Source of the DNA: Leucobacter sp. L43
Lineage (GTDB): Bacteria > Actinomycetota > Actinomycetes > Actinomycetales > Microbacteriaceae
Reading direction: 5' to 3'
Length of the DNA: 64,000 bases
Assembly: GCF_016597785.1 (NCBI RefSeq)
Contig: NZ_JAENJG010000001.1
Coordinates: 868,001 to 932,000, forward strand
Made by a program: the position numbers and the translations under genes
Shown: in pieces, positions 9,901 to 17,792 of the stretch
How positions within the stretch are numbered: position 1 is the first letter of the stretch
Layout of the letters: each line of letters begins with the position of its first letter
The notes under the pieces: generated by a model
Seen by the model: the letters and a program-made list of their open reading frames with translations, nothing else
Told to the model about the DNA's origin: nothing
The model's database searches: none

Positions 9901-10545
9901 GACCGCGAAGCGCTTGATCTGATCGATCTCGTCGCCGAAGAAATCGACGCGCACCGCCTGATCCGCGGTCGGCGGGAAGACGTCGAGAATCCCACCGCGG
10001 ACCGCGAATTCGCCGCGTCGCGTCACCATGTCGACACGCGTGTAGGCGTACTCGACGAGGCCCCGCGCGATGGGATCGAGACCCTTCGTGGTGCGCCCCG
10101 AGGTCAGCTCGATGGGCTCGGCGGTGGCGGCGTGCGGCGACACCGGCTGCAGCGCGGCGCGGACCGATGCGACGATCACGAGCGGCACCTCGCCGTCGTA
10201 CTCGCGGAGCAGCCGCAGAGACTCAGCTCGGCGGCCGACCGTCTCCGCGCTCGGGCTGAGTCGCTCATGCGGGAGCGTCTCCCACGCGGGGAACTCGGTC
10301 GTGATCGCTTCGGGGAGGAGCGATGCCAGGGCCGAGCGGATCGCGTCGGCCTCGCGGCTGGTCGCTGCGATTACGAGCAGCGCGCCGCGGTCGCCGGCGG
10401 CGCGGCGTCTGCGGAGCAACCCGGCGATGAGCGGTGCGCGCAATCCTTCGGCGATCGAGAACTCCGCGTCGGTCGAGCTGGCTTCCAGTGCGGCCGCGAA
10501 CGACTCTGACGACTCGAGCAGACGGTCGAGCCCCCGCAGCGTCAC
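6913..10545 (-). CDS. mfd: Transcription-repair coupling factor Mfd
   Basis: This 1210-residue DNA translocase removes stalled RNA polymerase and recruits the UvrABC excision system. The domains are in the expected order. A UvrB-like N-terminal region contains EFPAWETLPHERLSP, and a CarD-like RNA-polymerase-interacting domain (DYVVHETHGIGQF) lies near residue 515. Superfamily 2 helicase motifs follow: Walker A AGDVGFGKTEV, DEEQ box VIDEEQRFGVEHK, SATPIPRTL, and QLRGRVGRS. A C-terminal TRCF domain closes the protein. Length is normal for actinobacteria. The GTG start at 10545 overlaps the pth TGA (GTGA), so translation is coupled to pth, a conserved arrangement. Confidence 0.98.
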   Translation of the reverse strand: MTLRGLDRLLESSESFAAALEASSTDAEFSIAEGLRAPLIAGLLRRRRAAGDRGALLVIAATSREADAIRSALASLLPEAITTEFPAWETLPHERLSPSAETVGRRAESLRLLREYDGEVPLVIVASVRAALQPVSPHAATAEPIELTSGRTTKGLDPIARGLVEYAYTRVDMVTRRGEFAVRGGILDVFPPTADQAVRVDFFGDEIDQIKRFAVSDQRSAGDPLDAIELWPARELLLTDDVRERAAALLPRFPALGSLLEKMSEGIAVEGMESLLPQLVPGLAPITSLLPEGGAVLVVSPERVASRSVSLADTNREFLEAAWQAATAGADAPVPVEDSGMLALGELRAASQGRPWWSVSNFVRDEAGAGGVDAAVPGDPAVIAVQGGAFPKPSQAGDATGAAIRLIGERLRDGWHAVVSAQGVGLVERARDVLADAGAAARIVDELPEAWEDGIVYLVTGTAWSGFESAEARLLLATEAEFFGRSAGSQAGSSQKLAKRRGKNVVDPLKLVAGDYVVHETHGIGQFVELTQRMVPTGIGRDATKALREYLVLEYSSTKRGMPRDKLYVPTDQLDQLSRYVGGEAPTLSKMGGSDWATAKKKARKAVRDIAVELVKLYSARVASKGFAFSSDTPWQHELEEAFPYAETLDQLTTIDEVKRDMERTIPMDRLIAGDVGFGKTEVAVRAAFKAVQDGKQVAILVPTTLLVTQHLETFQNRFAGFPVRLRPLSRFQSDKESRDTIEGLAAGTVDVVIGTHRLLSENVHYKDLGLVVIDEEQRFGVEHKDSLKKLKTNVDILAMSATPIPRTLEMAVTGIREMSTLATAPEDRHPILTFVGPRSDKQITAAIRRELLREGQVFFVHNRVQSITRVANQIAELVPEARVAVAHGKLGEHQLEQVVQDFWERKFDVLVSTTIIETGLDIANANTIIIDNADKYGLSQLHQLRGRVGRSRERAYAYFLYDPDKPLTEHAHERLDTLATNNELGSGMQVALKDLELRGAGNLLGGEQSGHIAGVGFDLYLRMIGEAVSSFKGEEISGTTELVLELPVDAHIPEEYVESERLRLEAYQKFSAAAHPQAPAEHVSLVLEELTDRYGAPPVEVERLAAVSALRRRASRLGLAKVVAAGPALRIEPVELLDSRRMRMNRMYPGSRYVEASKSLQIPLPGGTASSRSPLSGVGQKHVGDEDDIVAWTGRVLATLLEEESPAAG

Positions 10546-11165
10546 TGGGCGCTCCGACCGTGGAAGCGCTGCTGAGCGGCGAGCAGCCCCTCGTCGACGA
10601 GGGACTCGGCCGCGTCGGCGGCATCCTCGAGCAGGACGGGGAGCGCGCTGCGCTCCGACGTCGCGAACGGCTTCAGCACGAAATCGGCGGGGTCCTGCTG
10701 ACCCGGCGGACGTCCGATGCCGATGCGCACGCGCAGGAAGCCAGGGGTGTCGAGCGCCTTCGCGATGTCGCGCAGGCCGTTATGACCGCCGTGCCCGCCA
10801 CCCTGCTTGAGCTTGACGGTGTCGAACGGCACGTCGAGCTCGTCGTGGAGCACGATGACGCGCTCGGCCGGGATCGCGAAGTACTTCGCGAGTGCAGAGG
10901 TCGGCCCGCCCGAAGTGTTCATGAAACCGTTGGACTTGGCCAGGATGAGCTTCGGCCCCCCGGCGCGGAGTCGCCCCTCGGCGACGCGTGCGCCGGCTCG
11001 ATGCGACGAGAAGCGGCCTCCGATGCGAGCGGCGAGCACATCGAGCGCCAGCTGCCCCACGTTGTGCCGCGTCGCCTCGTATTTCGCCCCTGGGTTGCCC
11101 AGACCGACGATGAGCCAAGTGTCATCCGACACGGGATCCTCCGCTTTCTTTCGCTTCCACAACAT
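10542..11165 (-). CDS. pth: Peptidyl-tRNA hydrolase
   Basis: Pth recycles tRNA from peptidyl-tRNA dropped by ribosomes. Family motifs are LIVGLGNPGAKYEATRHNVG, which carries the catalytic His and the substrate Asn, then NGFMNTSGG, HDELDVPFD and the GGGHGGHNGLRDI patch. The ATG at 11165 gives 207 residues with an N-terminal basic extension. The GTG at 11132 (reading VSDDTWLIVGLG) has a better placed GGAGG site and gives the usual shorter start, so the first 11 residues are doubtful. The stop overlaps the mfd start by 4 bases. A hairpin before the gene separates it from rplY. Confidence 0.95.
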   Translation of the reverse strand: MLWKRKKAEDPVSDDTWLIVGLGNPGAKYEATRHNVGQLALDVLAARIGGRFSSHRAGARVAEGRLRAGGPKLILAKSNGFMNTSGGPTSALAKYFAIPAERVIVLHDELDVPFDTVKLKQGGGHGGHNGLRDIAKALDTPGFLRVRIGIGRPPGQQDPADFVLKPFATSERSALPVLLEDAADAAESLVDEGLLAAQQRFHGRSAQ

Positions 11166-11226
11166 CCGTTCCCCCTTCGGCGTCCATCATCGCAGCCGCC
11201 GCCGACACTCGCCCCGACAGACGAAC

Positions 11227-11265
11227 GGCCCGTCGGCCGGCGACGCATCGCCGAGCCGACGGGCC
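11227..11265 (-). terminator. Terminator hairpin after rplY
   Basis: Arms GGCCCGTCGGC (11227-11237) and its exact complement (11255-11265) enclose a second perfect stem CGGCGA/TCGCCG. The hairpin begins 16 bases beyond the rplY stop on the minus strand and lies upstream of pth, so it would end rplY transcription or reduce readthrough into pth-mfd. Confidence 0.6.
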
Positions 11266-11281
11266 CGTAATCGTGTGGAGC

Positions 11282-11863
11282 TTACTCGGCTGCTTCTGCT
11301 GCCTCGTCCTCGTCCTCGGCGGTGCCGCGCGGCACGACGATGTTGACGACGAGCTGCTCGGGATCGCCGAGGAGCGTCGCGCCCTCGGGGAGCTCGATGT
11401 CGCCTGCGTGGATCTGCGCGCCTTCCTCGAGACCCTCGACGCTGACCTCGACGCTGTCGGGGATCGATGCCGCGGGAGCGCTCAGGTGCAGGCTGTTGAG
11501 CTCCTGCAGGGCGTTCGTACCCGAGAACGACTCACCGGTGACGTGCACGCGCACCTCGACCTCGACGGTCTCGCCCTGCTTGATCACGATGAGGTCGACG
11601 TGCTCGATGATCTGGCGCACCGGATCCTTCTGCACGTCCTTGACGAGCACGAGCTGCTTCTCGCCGGCGACGTCGAGCTCGATCAGGGCGTTCGCCTGAC
11701 GGATGATCAGGCTGAGCGGGTGCGTGTCGACCGCGACGTGGATCGGGTCGGTGCCGTGACCGTACACGACGGCCGGGGTCTGACCGGCGGCGCGAAGCTT
11801 GCGCGCCGCTCCCTTGCCGAAGTTCTCGCGTGCGTGGCCGACGAGCTGGCTGGTCTCGCTCAT
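11282..11863 (-). CDS. rplY: 50S ribosomal protein L25/general stress protein Ctc
   Basis: This 193-residue protein is of the long CTC form of L25, binding 5S rRNA in the large ribosomal subunit. The N-terminal L25 domain (about 1-95) includes RENFGKGAARKLRAAGQTPAVVYGHG. The C-terminal TL5 beta-domain (about 100-180) is followed by an acidic tail EDEDEAAEAAE. The ATG at 11863 has AGGAGA 8 bases upstream; the frame extends to 11929 without support. It lies upstream of pth-mfd on the same strand, the usual rplY-pth order, but with a terminator-like hairpin in the 116-bp gap. Confidence 0.95.
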   Translation of the reverse strand: MSETSQLVGHARENFGKGAARKLRAAGQTPAVVYGHGTDPIHVAVDTHPLSLIIRQANALIELDVAGEKQLVLVKDVQKDPVRQIIEHVDLIVIKQGETVEVEVRVHVTGESFSGTNALQELNSLHLSAPAASIPDSVEVSVEGLEEGAQIHAGDIELPEGATLLGDPEQLVVNIVVPRGTAEDEDEAAEAAE

Positions 11864-12033
11864 AGTGGTTTCTCCTTGCGGGCTCTCGCCCAATGAGGGC
11901 GGTCTGGCCGCCGGATTGGTGTCTCGCACTTGCGTAAATCACGCAGCAAGATGGCCCGCTGAGGCAGTCCGTCCCGCGTCGATCACGGGCTCGCAGGCCC
12001 CTCGCCGAAGTACAGCCTCCGAGTTTACACCAT

Positions 12034-12816
12034 TCACGAGGAAGCCCGGCGCCCGTGGATCCTCGCCGACAGCGTCTCCGCCGCCGCGTGCACCTCTGAG
12101 GCGAGCGCCGCGGCGACCTCCGGCTCGACCGCGCCCTCCGGGTACGTCACCGCGATCGCCGCGACGGGCCACCCGCGGTGATCCAGCACCGGCACCCCGA
12201 TCGAGGAGAGCCCCGCCGTCACCGAGCCCTCCTCCAGCGCGTAGCCGCGCGTCCGCGTCGCATCCAGCACGCTCCGCAGCCTCGAGTACCGGTCGATCCC
12301 GCCCGGGTCGACGTGACGGTGGACGAAGGACTCGCGGTCGGGGAAGAGCGCCCGCACCTGCGCCTTCGGAAGCGCGGCGAGAATCGCCCGACCGCTCGCC
12401 GTGAGCTGCATGGGGAGCCGCACATCGACGTCGGTCACGAGCGGCGGGGAGCCGGGTGCGCGCTCCTCCACCACGTAGAGCACGTCGCGTCCATGGGGCA
12501 CCGCGAGGTGGCCGCTCAGGCGCACTCGATCGACGAGCGCGGCGAGCAGGGGCCGCCCGATCCTCGCGAGCGGCTCCTGGCGCGCGTAGGCCGAGCTGAG
12601 GTCGACTGCGGCGATACCGAGACCGAAACGGCGCTCCTCCGGCAGGTGCATCACGAACCCGTGCTCCTGCAACGCGTCCAGCAGATGGTAGACCGTGGAA
12701 CGAGGCAGATCGAGCTTGCTCGCGATCATGCTCGCCGCGAGCGGCCCGCGGGAGCCCGCGAGCAGGCTGAGGATCCGCAGCGTCTGATCCGCGGCCGGAA
12801 CCTTCGGGGTGCCCAC
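12034..12816 (-). CDS. IclR-family transcriptional regulator, probably of the hut genes
   Basis: This 260-residue protein has an N-terminal winged helix-turn-helix (about 5-65: TLRILSLLAGSRGPLAAS, then LDLPRSTVYHLLDAL). The C-terminal IclR effector domain (about 80-250) shows TASGRAILAALP and GLSSIGVPVLDHRGWPVAAI. IclR proteins bind short palindromes and respond to small metabolites. The gene follows hutH on the same strand with a 35-bp gap, so it is likely co-transcribed and would control histidine degradation, with urocanate or a related compound as plausible ligand (inferred). The GTG at 12816 is the only good start. Two tandem palindromes in the hutH-hutG gap are candidate sites. Confidence 0.88.
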   Translation of the reverse strand: MGTPKVPAADQTLRILSLLAGSRGPLAASMIASKLDLPRSTVYHLLDALQEHGFVMHLPEERRFGLGIAAVDLSSAYARQEPLARIGRPLLAALVDRVRLSGHLAVPHGRDVLYVVEERAPGSPPLVTDVDVRLPMQLTASGRAILAALPKAQVRALFPDRESFVHRHVDPGGIDRYSRLRSVLDATRTRGYALEEGSVTAGLSSIGVPVLDHRGWPVAAIAVTYPEGAVEPEVAAALASEVHAAAETLSARIHGRRASS

Positions 12817-12851
12817 GCTCCGCAGCCTATCCGGTCGGCGTCCGCTGCGAC

Positions 12852-14426
12852 TCAGTCGAGCGGCGCGCCGAGCGCCCCGGTGAGCGCCGAGTGCACCGCT
12901 CCGCTCACGATCAGCTCGTGAGCGGCCGTGATCGTCGGAGACAGGAAGATGTCGGTCTCCGGCGCGGGAATCCGGGTGCGGAAGAGCGCATGGATCGCCG
13001 CCGTCGCGGGCGCCGGTTCGCCGAGACCGGAGGCGGCACGGAAGTCGAGCGCGCGCGTCGACGCGAGCAGCTCGATGCCGAGCACCCGCGCGAGCCCGTC
13101 GATGGAGCGCCGGAGCTTGCGGCCCGCCGCCCAGCCCATGGAGACGTGGTCCTCCTGCATCGCTGATGACGGGATCGAGTCGACCGAGGCCGGCGCGGCG
13201 AGCCGCTTGAGCTCGGAGACGATCCCCGCCGCGGTGTACTGCGCGATCATGAGACCGGAGTCGAGGCCAGCGTCCGCCGCGAGGAACGGCGGGAGGCCGT
13301 GATTGCGCGTCACGTCGAGGAAGCGGTCGGTGCGGCGCTCCGAGATGCTCGCGACGTCGGCGACGGCGATCGCGAGGAAGTCAAGCACGTAGCCGATGGG
13401 TGCGCCGTGGAAGTTGCCGTTCGATTCGACGCGGCCGTCGGGCAGGACGACCGGGTTGTCGATCGCCGAGACGAGTTCGACGCTCGCGACCCTGGCGGCG
13501 TGCGCTGCGGTGTCTCGGGCGGCGCCGTGCACCTGCGGGGCGCATCGGAGCGAGTACGCGTCTTGCACGCGCGTGAACTCGCCCTCGCGCGGCCGCTGCA
13601 CCAGCTGGGAGTTCTCGAGCACGCGCAGCATGTTCGCGGCCGAGGTCGCCTGACCGGGGTGCGGACGGAGCGCGTGGAGATCCGCCGCGAAGACGGCGTC
13701 GGTCCCGGTGAGTCCCTCGATGGAGGCTGCGGCCGAGACATCCGCGATCGTCAGCAGGCTGGCGAGGTCGGTGAGGGCGAGGCAGAGCATGCCGAGCATG
13801 CCGTCGGTGCCGTTGATCAGCGCGAGCCCCTCCTTCTCGGCGAGCACCAGCGGCTCGATGCCCGCCGCTGCAAGCGCGGTCGCGGCCGGCACGGTGGGCC
13901 CGTCGGGCTCTGCCGCCGTGCGCACGTGGCCCTCCCCCATCAGCGTGAGCGCGCAGTGCGCGAGCGGGCTCAGATCTCCTGAGCACCCGAGCGAGCCGTA
14001 CTCGTGCACCACCGGGGTGATGCCGGCGTTGATGATCGCGGCGTACGTCTCGACGACTTCGAGGCGCACGCCGGTCCGACCGCTCGCGAGCGTGTTCAGA
14101 CGCAGGAGCATCAATGCTCGGACGACTTCGCGCTCGACCTCCGAGCCGGTTCCGGCGGCATGCGATCGGATCAGGCTCCGCTGCAGTTGCTGACGCTTCT
14201 CCACGGGAATCTGGACGTTCGCGAGAGCACCGAACCCCGTCGAGATCCCGTAGTGCGGTCGAGTGTCGTTCGCGAGATCCTCGATGACCCTGCGGCTCGC
14301 CGCGACGCGCTGGCGGCTGGAGTCGGAGATGGTGATCCGTGCATCGTGGCGGGCAACCGATACGACGTCGGCGACGGTGAGCGGAGCGTCGCCGAGCACG
14401 ACGGTCGCTGGGTGGAAAGCTGTCAT
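12852..14426 (-). CDS. hutH: Histidine ammonia-lyase (CSG-type MIO site)
   Basis: This 524-residue lyase converts histidine to urocanate and ammonia, the first step of histidine degradation. The MIO prosthetic group forms from three consecutive residues. Here they are Cys148-Ser149-Gly150 in GSLGCSGDLSPLAHCALTLM, instead of the textbook Ala-Ser-Gly. Other conserved parts are HYGISTGFGALAN (58-70), SSAMQEDHVSMGW and LINGTDGML. The ATG at 14426 begins MTAFHPATVVLGD; the frame extends much further but only antisense to hutG. It is divergent from hutG with a 207-bp control region and upstream of the IclR gene. Urocanase and imidazolonepropionase are not in the window. Confidence 0.93.
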   Translation of the reverse strand: MTAFHPATVVLGDAPLTVADVVSVARHDARITISDSSRQRVAASRRVIEDLANDTRPHYGISTGFGALANVQIPVEKRQQLQRSLIRSHAAGTGSEVEREVVRALMLLRLNTLASGRTGVRLEVVETYAAIINAGITPVVHEYGSLGCSGDLSPLAHCALTLMGEGHVRTAAEPDGPTVPAATALAAAGIEPLVLAEKEGLALINGTDGMLGMLCLALTDLASLLTIADVSAAASIEGLTGTDAVFAADLHALRPHPGQATSAANMLRVLENSQLVQRPREGEFTRVQDAYSLRCAPQVHGAARDTAAHAARVASVELVSAIDNPVVLPDGRVESNGNFHGAPIGYVLDFLAIAVADVASISERRTDRFLDVTRNHGLPPFLAADAGLDSGLMIAQYTAAGIVSELKRLAAPASVDSIPSSAMQEDHVSMGWAAGRKLRRSIDGLARVLGIELLASTRALDFRAASGLGEPAPATAAIHALFRTRIPAPETDIFLSPTITAAHELIVSGAVHSALTGALGAPLD

Positions 14427-14480
14427 GCATCGATCCCACCGCACGAGCGGCACCGCGGCCAGCTCGGGCAGTCCATCGGT

Positions 14481-14520
14481 GTCCGGGATTCCGGACGTCG
14501 TCTCGATCCGGGATCCCGGA
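14481..14520. promoter_or_regulatory. Two tandem GC-rich palindromes in the hutH-hutG divergent promoter
   Basis: TCCGGGATTCCGGA (within 14481-14496, only the central bases unpaired) and TCCGGGATCCCGGA (14507-14520, perfect) have near-identical sequence. Their centres are 25 bp apart. They lie about 55 bases before hutH and 114 before hutG. They are candidate operators for the IclR protein encoded after hutH. Confidence 0.6.
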
Positions 14521-14633
14521 CGCGCAGCTCGCTCCTCGTGCTGCGCGAGAGCCGGGAGACGCTCCACACTGGGAAGCAGCACCGCTGCTCGCGCGGTGCG
14601 TCGCAGCACCCCTACGATCACGAGGAGACGCCC

Positions 14634-15578
14634 ATGGCACCCGGTCTGCCGCACGATCCGTCCTGGCCGCGCACGGGAGGATGGCCGTCTCCCGACCCCG
14701 ATGGACCGGCGGATCTCGCACTCATCGGCGTACCGACCTCGCGCACCTCGCTCTCGCCGTCGAACGCGCACGAGACCCCCGCAGCGGTGCGCGAAGCGCT
14801 GCAGCGGTACTCGAGCCACATCGTCGGATCCGCACTGCCCGACGATCGCGGCGACGAGTCCGAGATCGTGCTCGACGAGGCCCTGCGCATCGTCGACGCG
14901 GGCGACTGCGTCGATCCCGACACCGAAGACGGAGAGCTCGCGGCGACGTCCGCGATCGCGGCTCTCGCCGCTCGCACCGAACTCGTCGTCGCACTCGGCG
15001 GCGACAACGCGCTGACCGTGCCCGCCGCACTCGGCATCGCGGGATCCGACCTCCCCCAGGCCGGCCTCATCACCTTCGACGCGCATCACGACCTCAGAGA
15101 CGGTCGCAGCAACGGGTCGCCGGTGCGTCGCCTCATCGAGGCGGGTCTCGACCCGCGGCGCATCGTCCAGGTGGGGATCGCCGACTTCGCGAACTCCCGT
15201 GCGTACCGACGACGCGCGAAGGAGCTCGGCGTGACGGTGATCCATCGCGATGAGCTCCACGACCGACCCATGCCCGACGTCATCGCAGAGGCGCTCGACA
15301 TCGCAGGCGCAGGAGGCGGGCCGGTGCACGTCGATCTCGACGTCGACGTGTGCGATCGCTCCGTCGCTCCCGGCTGCCCGGCCTCCATCCCCGGCGGCCT
15401 GCAGGCGCACGAGATCCGTCGTGCAGCCCGACTGCTCGCAGCCGATCCGCGCGTGCGCGGCATCGACATCGCGGAGGTCGACGCCGCCGCAGACGCACCC
15501 GACGGTCGCACCGTGCGACTCGCCGCCCTGCTCGTGCTCGAAGCCGCGGCCGGGCTCGCACGACGGCTCGGTCGGTAG
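14634..15578 (+). CDS. hutG: Ureohydrolase-family protein, probable formimidoylglutamase
   Basis: This 314-residue member of the arginase/agmatinase/HutG family probably hydrolyses N-formimino-glutamate at the end of histidine degradation. Metal-site blocks are DAHHD (149-153) and VDLDVDVCD (233-241), with GGDNAL at 122-127. In arginase the first block is GGDH, where His is a Mn ligand; here the residue is Asn125, so one metal site may be altered. The ATG at 14634 has GAGGAG 6 bases upstream. It is divergent from hutH and followed after 97 bp by an amino-acid permease in the same direction. HutG is preferred over agmatinase because of this context. Confidence 0.8.
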   Translation: MAPGLPHDPSWPRTGGWPSPDPDGPADLALIGVPTSRTSLSPSNAHETPAAVREALQRYSSHIVGSALPDDRGDESEIVLDEALRIVDAGDCVDPDTEDGELAATSAIAALAARTELVVALGGDNALTVPAALGIAGSDLPQAGLITFDAHHDLRDGRSNGSPVRRLIEAGLDPRRIVQVGIADFANSRAYRRRAKELGVTVIHRDELHDRPMPDVIAEALDIAGAGGGPVHVDLDVDVCDRSVAPGCPASIPGGLQAHEIRRAARLLAADPRVRGIDIAEVDAAADAPDGRTVRLAALLVLEAAAGLARRLGR

Positions 15579-15675
15579 CCCCCCGCCCTCCCGCACGGCA
15601 GCACTCCCCGCGACACGGGTCCGTCGAGTGCGCCCGATTCCACAGAATCCGTTCGACGACGAAAGGATGTTCTTC

Positions 15676-17097
15676 ATGACCACGACCGATTCCGGCCTCC
15701 GGCGCGGCCTCACCGCTCGGCACATCAGGTTCATGGCCCTCGGCTCAGCGATCGGCACGGGGCTCTTCATGGGCTCCTCCGGCGCGATCCAGACCGCGGG
15801 CCCGGCGGTGCTCATCGCCTACATCATCGGCGGCGCCGCCGTATTCATGGTGATGCGGGCGCTCGGCGAGATGGTCGTGCGGCACCCGGTGTCGGGATCG
15901 TTCGGCCAGTACGCGTCGCGCTACATCCACCCGTTCGCCGGCTTCCTCGTCGGTTGGACCTTCGCATTCGAGATGTTCCTCGTCGCGGTCTTCGACGCGA
16001 CCGCGATCGGCGTCTACATGCGGTTCTGGTTCCCCGACGTGTCGCAGTGGGTGTGGGTGCTGGCCGTCGTCTGCTTCATCGCGGCCATCAACCTGCTCGG
16101 CGTCCGCGTCTTCGGCGAACTCGAGTTCTGGTTCGCGCTCGTGAAGATCGTCGCGATCGTCGCGCTGATCGTCGCGGGCGTCGCCGTCATCCTGTTCGGC
16201 TTCGGCGTCGCCGGACACGATCAGATGGGACCGCAGAACCTGGTCGAGCACGGCGGGTTCATGCCGCACGGCTTCTGGGGTGTGATCGCTTCGTTCACGA
16301 TCGTGATGTTCGCCTTCGGCGGCATCGAGATCATCGGGGTCACCGCCGGCGAAGCCCAGAACCCGAAGCAGGTGCTCCCGAATGCGATCAACTCGGTGCC
16401 GATCCGGATCCTGCTCTTCTACGTGCTGACCCTCGGGGTCATCATGTGCATCCAGCCCTGGGTCGACATCACCGGCGAGACGAGCCCGTTCGTCTCGATC
16501 TTCGAGTCGATCGGGTTCCAGGCCGCGGCAGCCGTGTTCAACGTGATCCTCATCACCGCGGCGCTCTCAGCCATGAACGCCGACATCTTCGGTGCGGGTC
16601 GCATGCTGCACGGTCTCGCCGAACAGGGCCAGGCTCCCCGATCATTCACACGCACCACGCGCAACGGCGTACCCATCATGACGGTGCTCACGATGATCAT
16701 CGGCCTGCTCGTCGGTGTCGTGCTCAACTTCTTCTACCCCGACCAAGTGCTCTTCCTGCTCGGAGCGCTCGCCACGTTCGCGACGGTGCTGGTTTGGCTC
16801 GTGATTCTCGTCGCCCACATCCGCATGAAGGCGGAGATCGCGCGCGAGCACCGGCTCCCCAGCGAGTTCCCGGTGCCCCTGTGGCCGGTCGCATCGTGGC
16901 TCACGGTCGCGTTCATCGTGGGCGTCATCGTGCTCGTCGGAATCGTTCCCGACTCGCGCCCGGCGCTGTGGGTGGGACTCGTCTGGGTCGCCTGTGTGAC
17001 CGCGTGCTACTTCGCGTGGGTGCGCGGCGACGGGCGTCAGCCGTACCACCTCGTCGATCAGACCGAGCCCATCGGAGTGGTCCCCGCCGAGCGCTAG
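15676..17097 (+). CDS. APC-superfamily amino-acid permease, likely histidine uptake (HutT/ProY-like)
   Basis: This 473-residue inner-membrane transporter has about 12 helices. It belongs to the AAT branch of the APC superfamily: [20 protein letters not shown] with [12 protein letters not shown] in helix 1, [15 protein letters not shown] after helix 2, and [19 protein letters not shown] near residue 215. These proteins carry amino acids in symport with protons. The start is the ATG at 15676, since AAAGG lies 9 bases before it; the ATG at 15667 directly abuts that site. Position 97 bp after hutG suggests histidine as substrate. Its TAG shares the tetranucleotide CTAG (17094-17097) with the stop of ung on the other strand. 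Confidence 0.88.
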   Translation: MTTTDSGLRRGLTARHIRFMALGSAIGTGLFMGSSGAIQTAGPAVLIAYIIGGAAVFMVMRALGEMVVRHPVSGSFGQYASRYIHPFAGFLVGWTFAFEMFLVAVFDATAIGVYMRFWFPDVSQWVWVLAVVCFIAAINLLGVRVFGELEFWFALVKIVAIVALIVAGVAVILFGFGVAGHDQMGPQNLVEHGGFMPHGFWGVIASFTIVMFAFGGIEIIGVTAGEAQNPKQVLPNAINSVPIRILLFYVLTLGVIMCIQPWVDITGETSPFVSIFESIGFQAAAAVFNVILITAALSAMNADIFGAGRMLHGLAEQGQAPRSFTRTTRNGVPIMTVLTMIIGLLVGVVLNFFYPDQVLFLLGALATFATVLVWLVILVAHIRMKAEIAREHRLPSEFPVPLWPVASWLTVAFIVGVIVLVGIVPDSRPALWVGLVWVACVTACYFAWVRGDGRQPYHLVDQTEPIGVVPAER

Positions 17098-17789
17098 AAG
17101 AGCGCTGGCTCGACCGGGGGCACGGACCAGTCGACTGGTTCGGCGCCCTGCATCCGGAGCGCAGCGTTCGCACGGCTGAAGGGGCGGGAGCCGAAGAACC
17201 CGCGCGACGCCGAGAGGGGGGACGGATGCGCGCTCTCGATGCAGGGCACTCCGTCGAGCAGGGCCCCGAGCGTCTGGGCTGGCTTCCCCCACAGGATCGC
17301 GACGAGCGGCCCGCCCCGCTCGGCGAGCGCCGTGATCGCGTGAGCGGTGATCTGTTCCCAGCCCTTCCGCTGGTGGGAACCGGCGTCACCGGCGCGCACC
17401 GTGAGCACGCGGTTGAGCAGCAGCACGCCGCGATCGGCCCACGCGGTGAGATCCCCGTGCTCGGCCGGCGGAACGCCGAGGTCGTCTGCGAGCTCGCGGT
17501 AGATGTTCCTGAGGCTCCGCGGGATGGGGCGCACATCGGCGGACGTCGCGAACGACAGTCCGATCGGATGCCCCGGGGTGGGGTACGGATCCTGCCCGAC
17601 GATGAGCACCCGGACGTCCGCCATCGGCCGCTCGAACGCCGCGAGCACGCGATCGGGGCTCGGGAGCACCTCGACGCCGGCGGCGCGCTCCGACTGCACG
17701 AAGCGCTCGACGGCGGCCAACTGCTCCGCGACGGGGCCGAGGGCCGTTGCCCAGTCGGTCGCCATGCCGGCGGTCGAAAGCGGGCGCAC
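17094..17789 (-). CDS. ung: Uracil-DNA glycosylase, family 1
   Basis: Ung removes uracil from DNA to start base-excision repair. Motif [17 protein letters not shown] carries the catalytic Asp67 and motif B HPSPLSA carries His188. The uracil-pocket segment [11 protein letters not shown] is also clear. Length is 231 from the GTG at 17789; the ATG at 17765 (MATDWATAL) is an equally plausible start giving 223 residues. The GTG lies 3 bases after the stop of the upstream dehydrogenase gene, so the two are probably co-transcribed. Its TAG overlaps the TAG of the convergent permease in CTAG. Confidence 0.95.
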   Translation of the reverse strand: MRPLSTAGMATDWATALGPVAEQLAAVERFVQSERAAGVEVLPSPDRVLAAFERPMADVRVLIVGQDPYPTPGHPIGLSFATSADVRPIPRSLRNIYRELADDLGVPPAEHGDLTAWADRGVLLLNRVLTVRAGDAGSHQRKGWEQITAHAITALAERGGPLVAILWGKPAQTLGALLDGVPCIESAHPSPLSASRGFFGSRPFSRANAALRMQGAEPVDWSVPPVEPALF

Positions 17790-17792
17790 CGG

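Noticed and set aside
11864-12033. Possible tRNA gene between rplY and the IclR gene
   Set aside because: There is no acceptor-stem pairing, GTTC T-loop or CCA-like arrangement. The stretch is probably the rplY promoter; AGTTTA (TAAACT on the minus strand, 12022-12027) may be its -10, but the support is weak.
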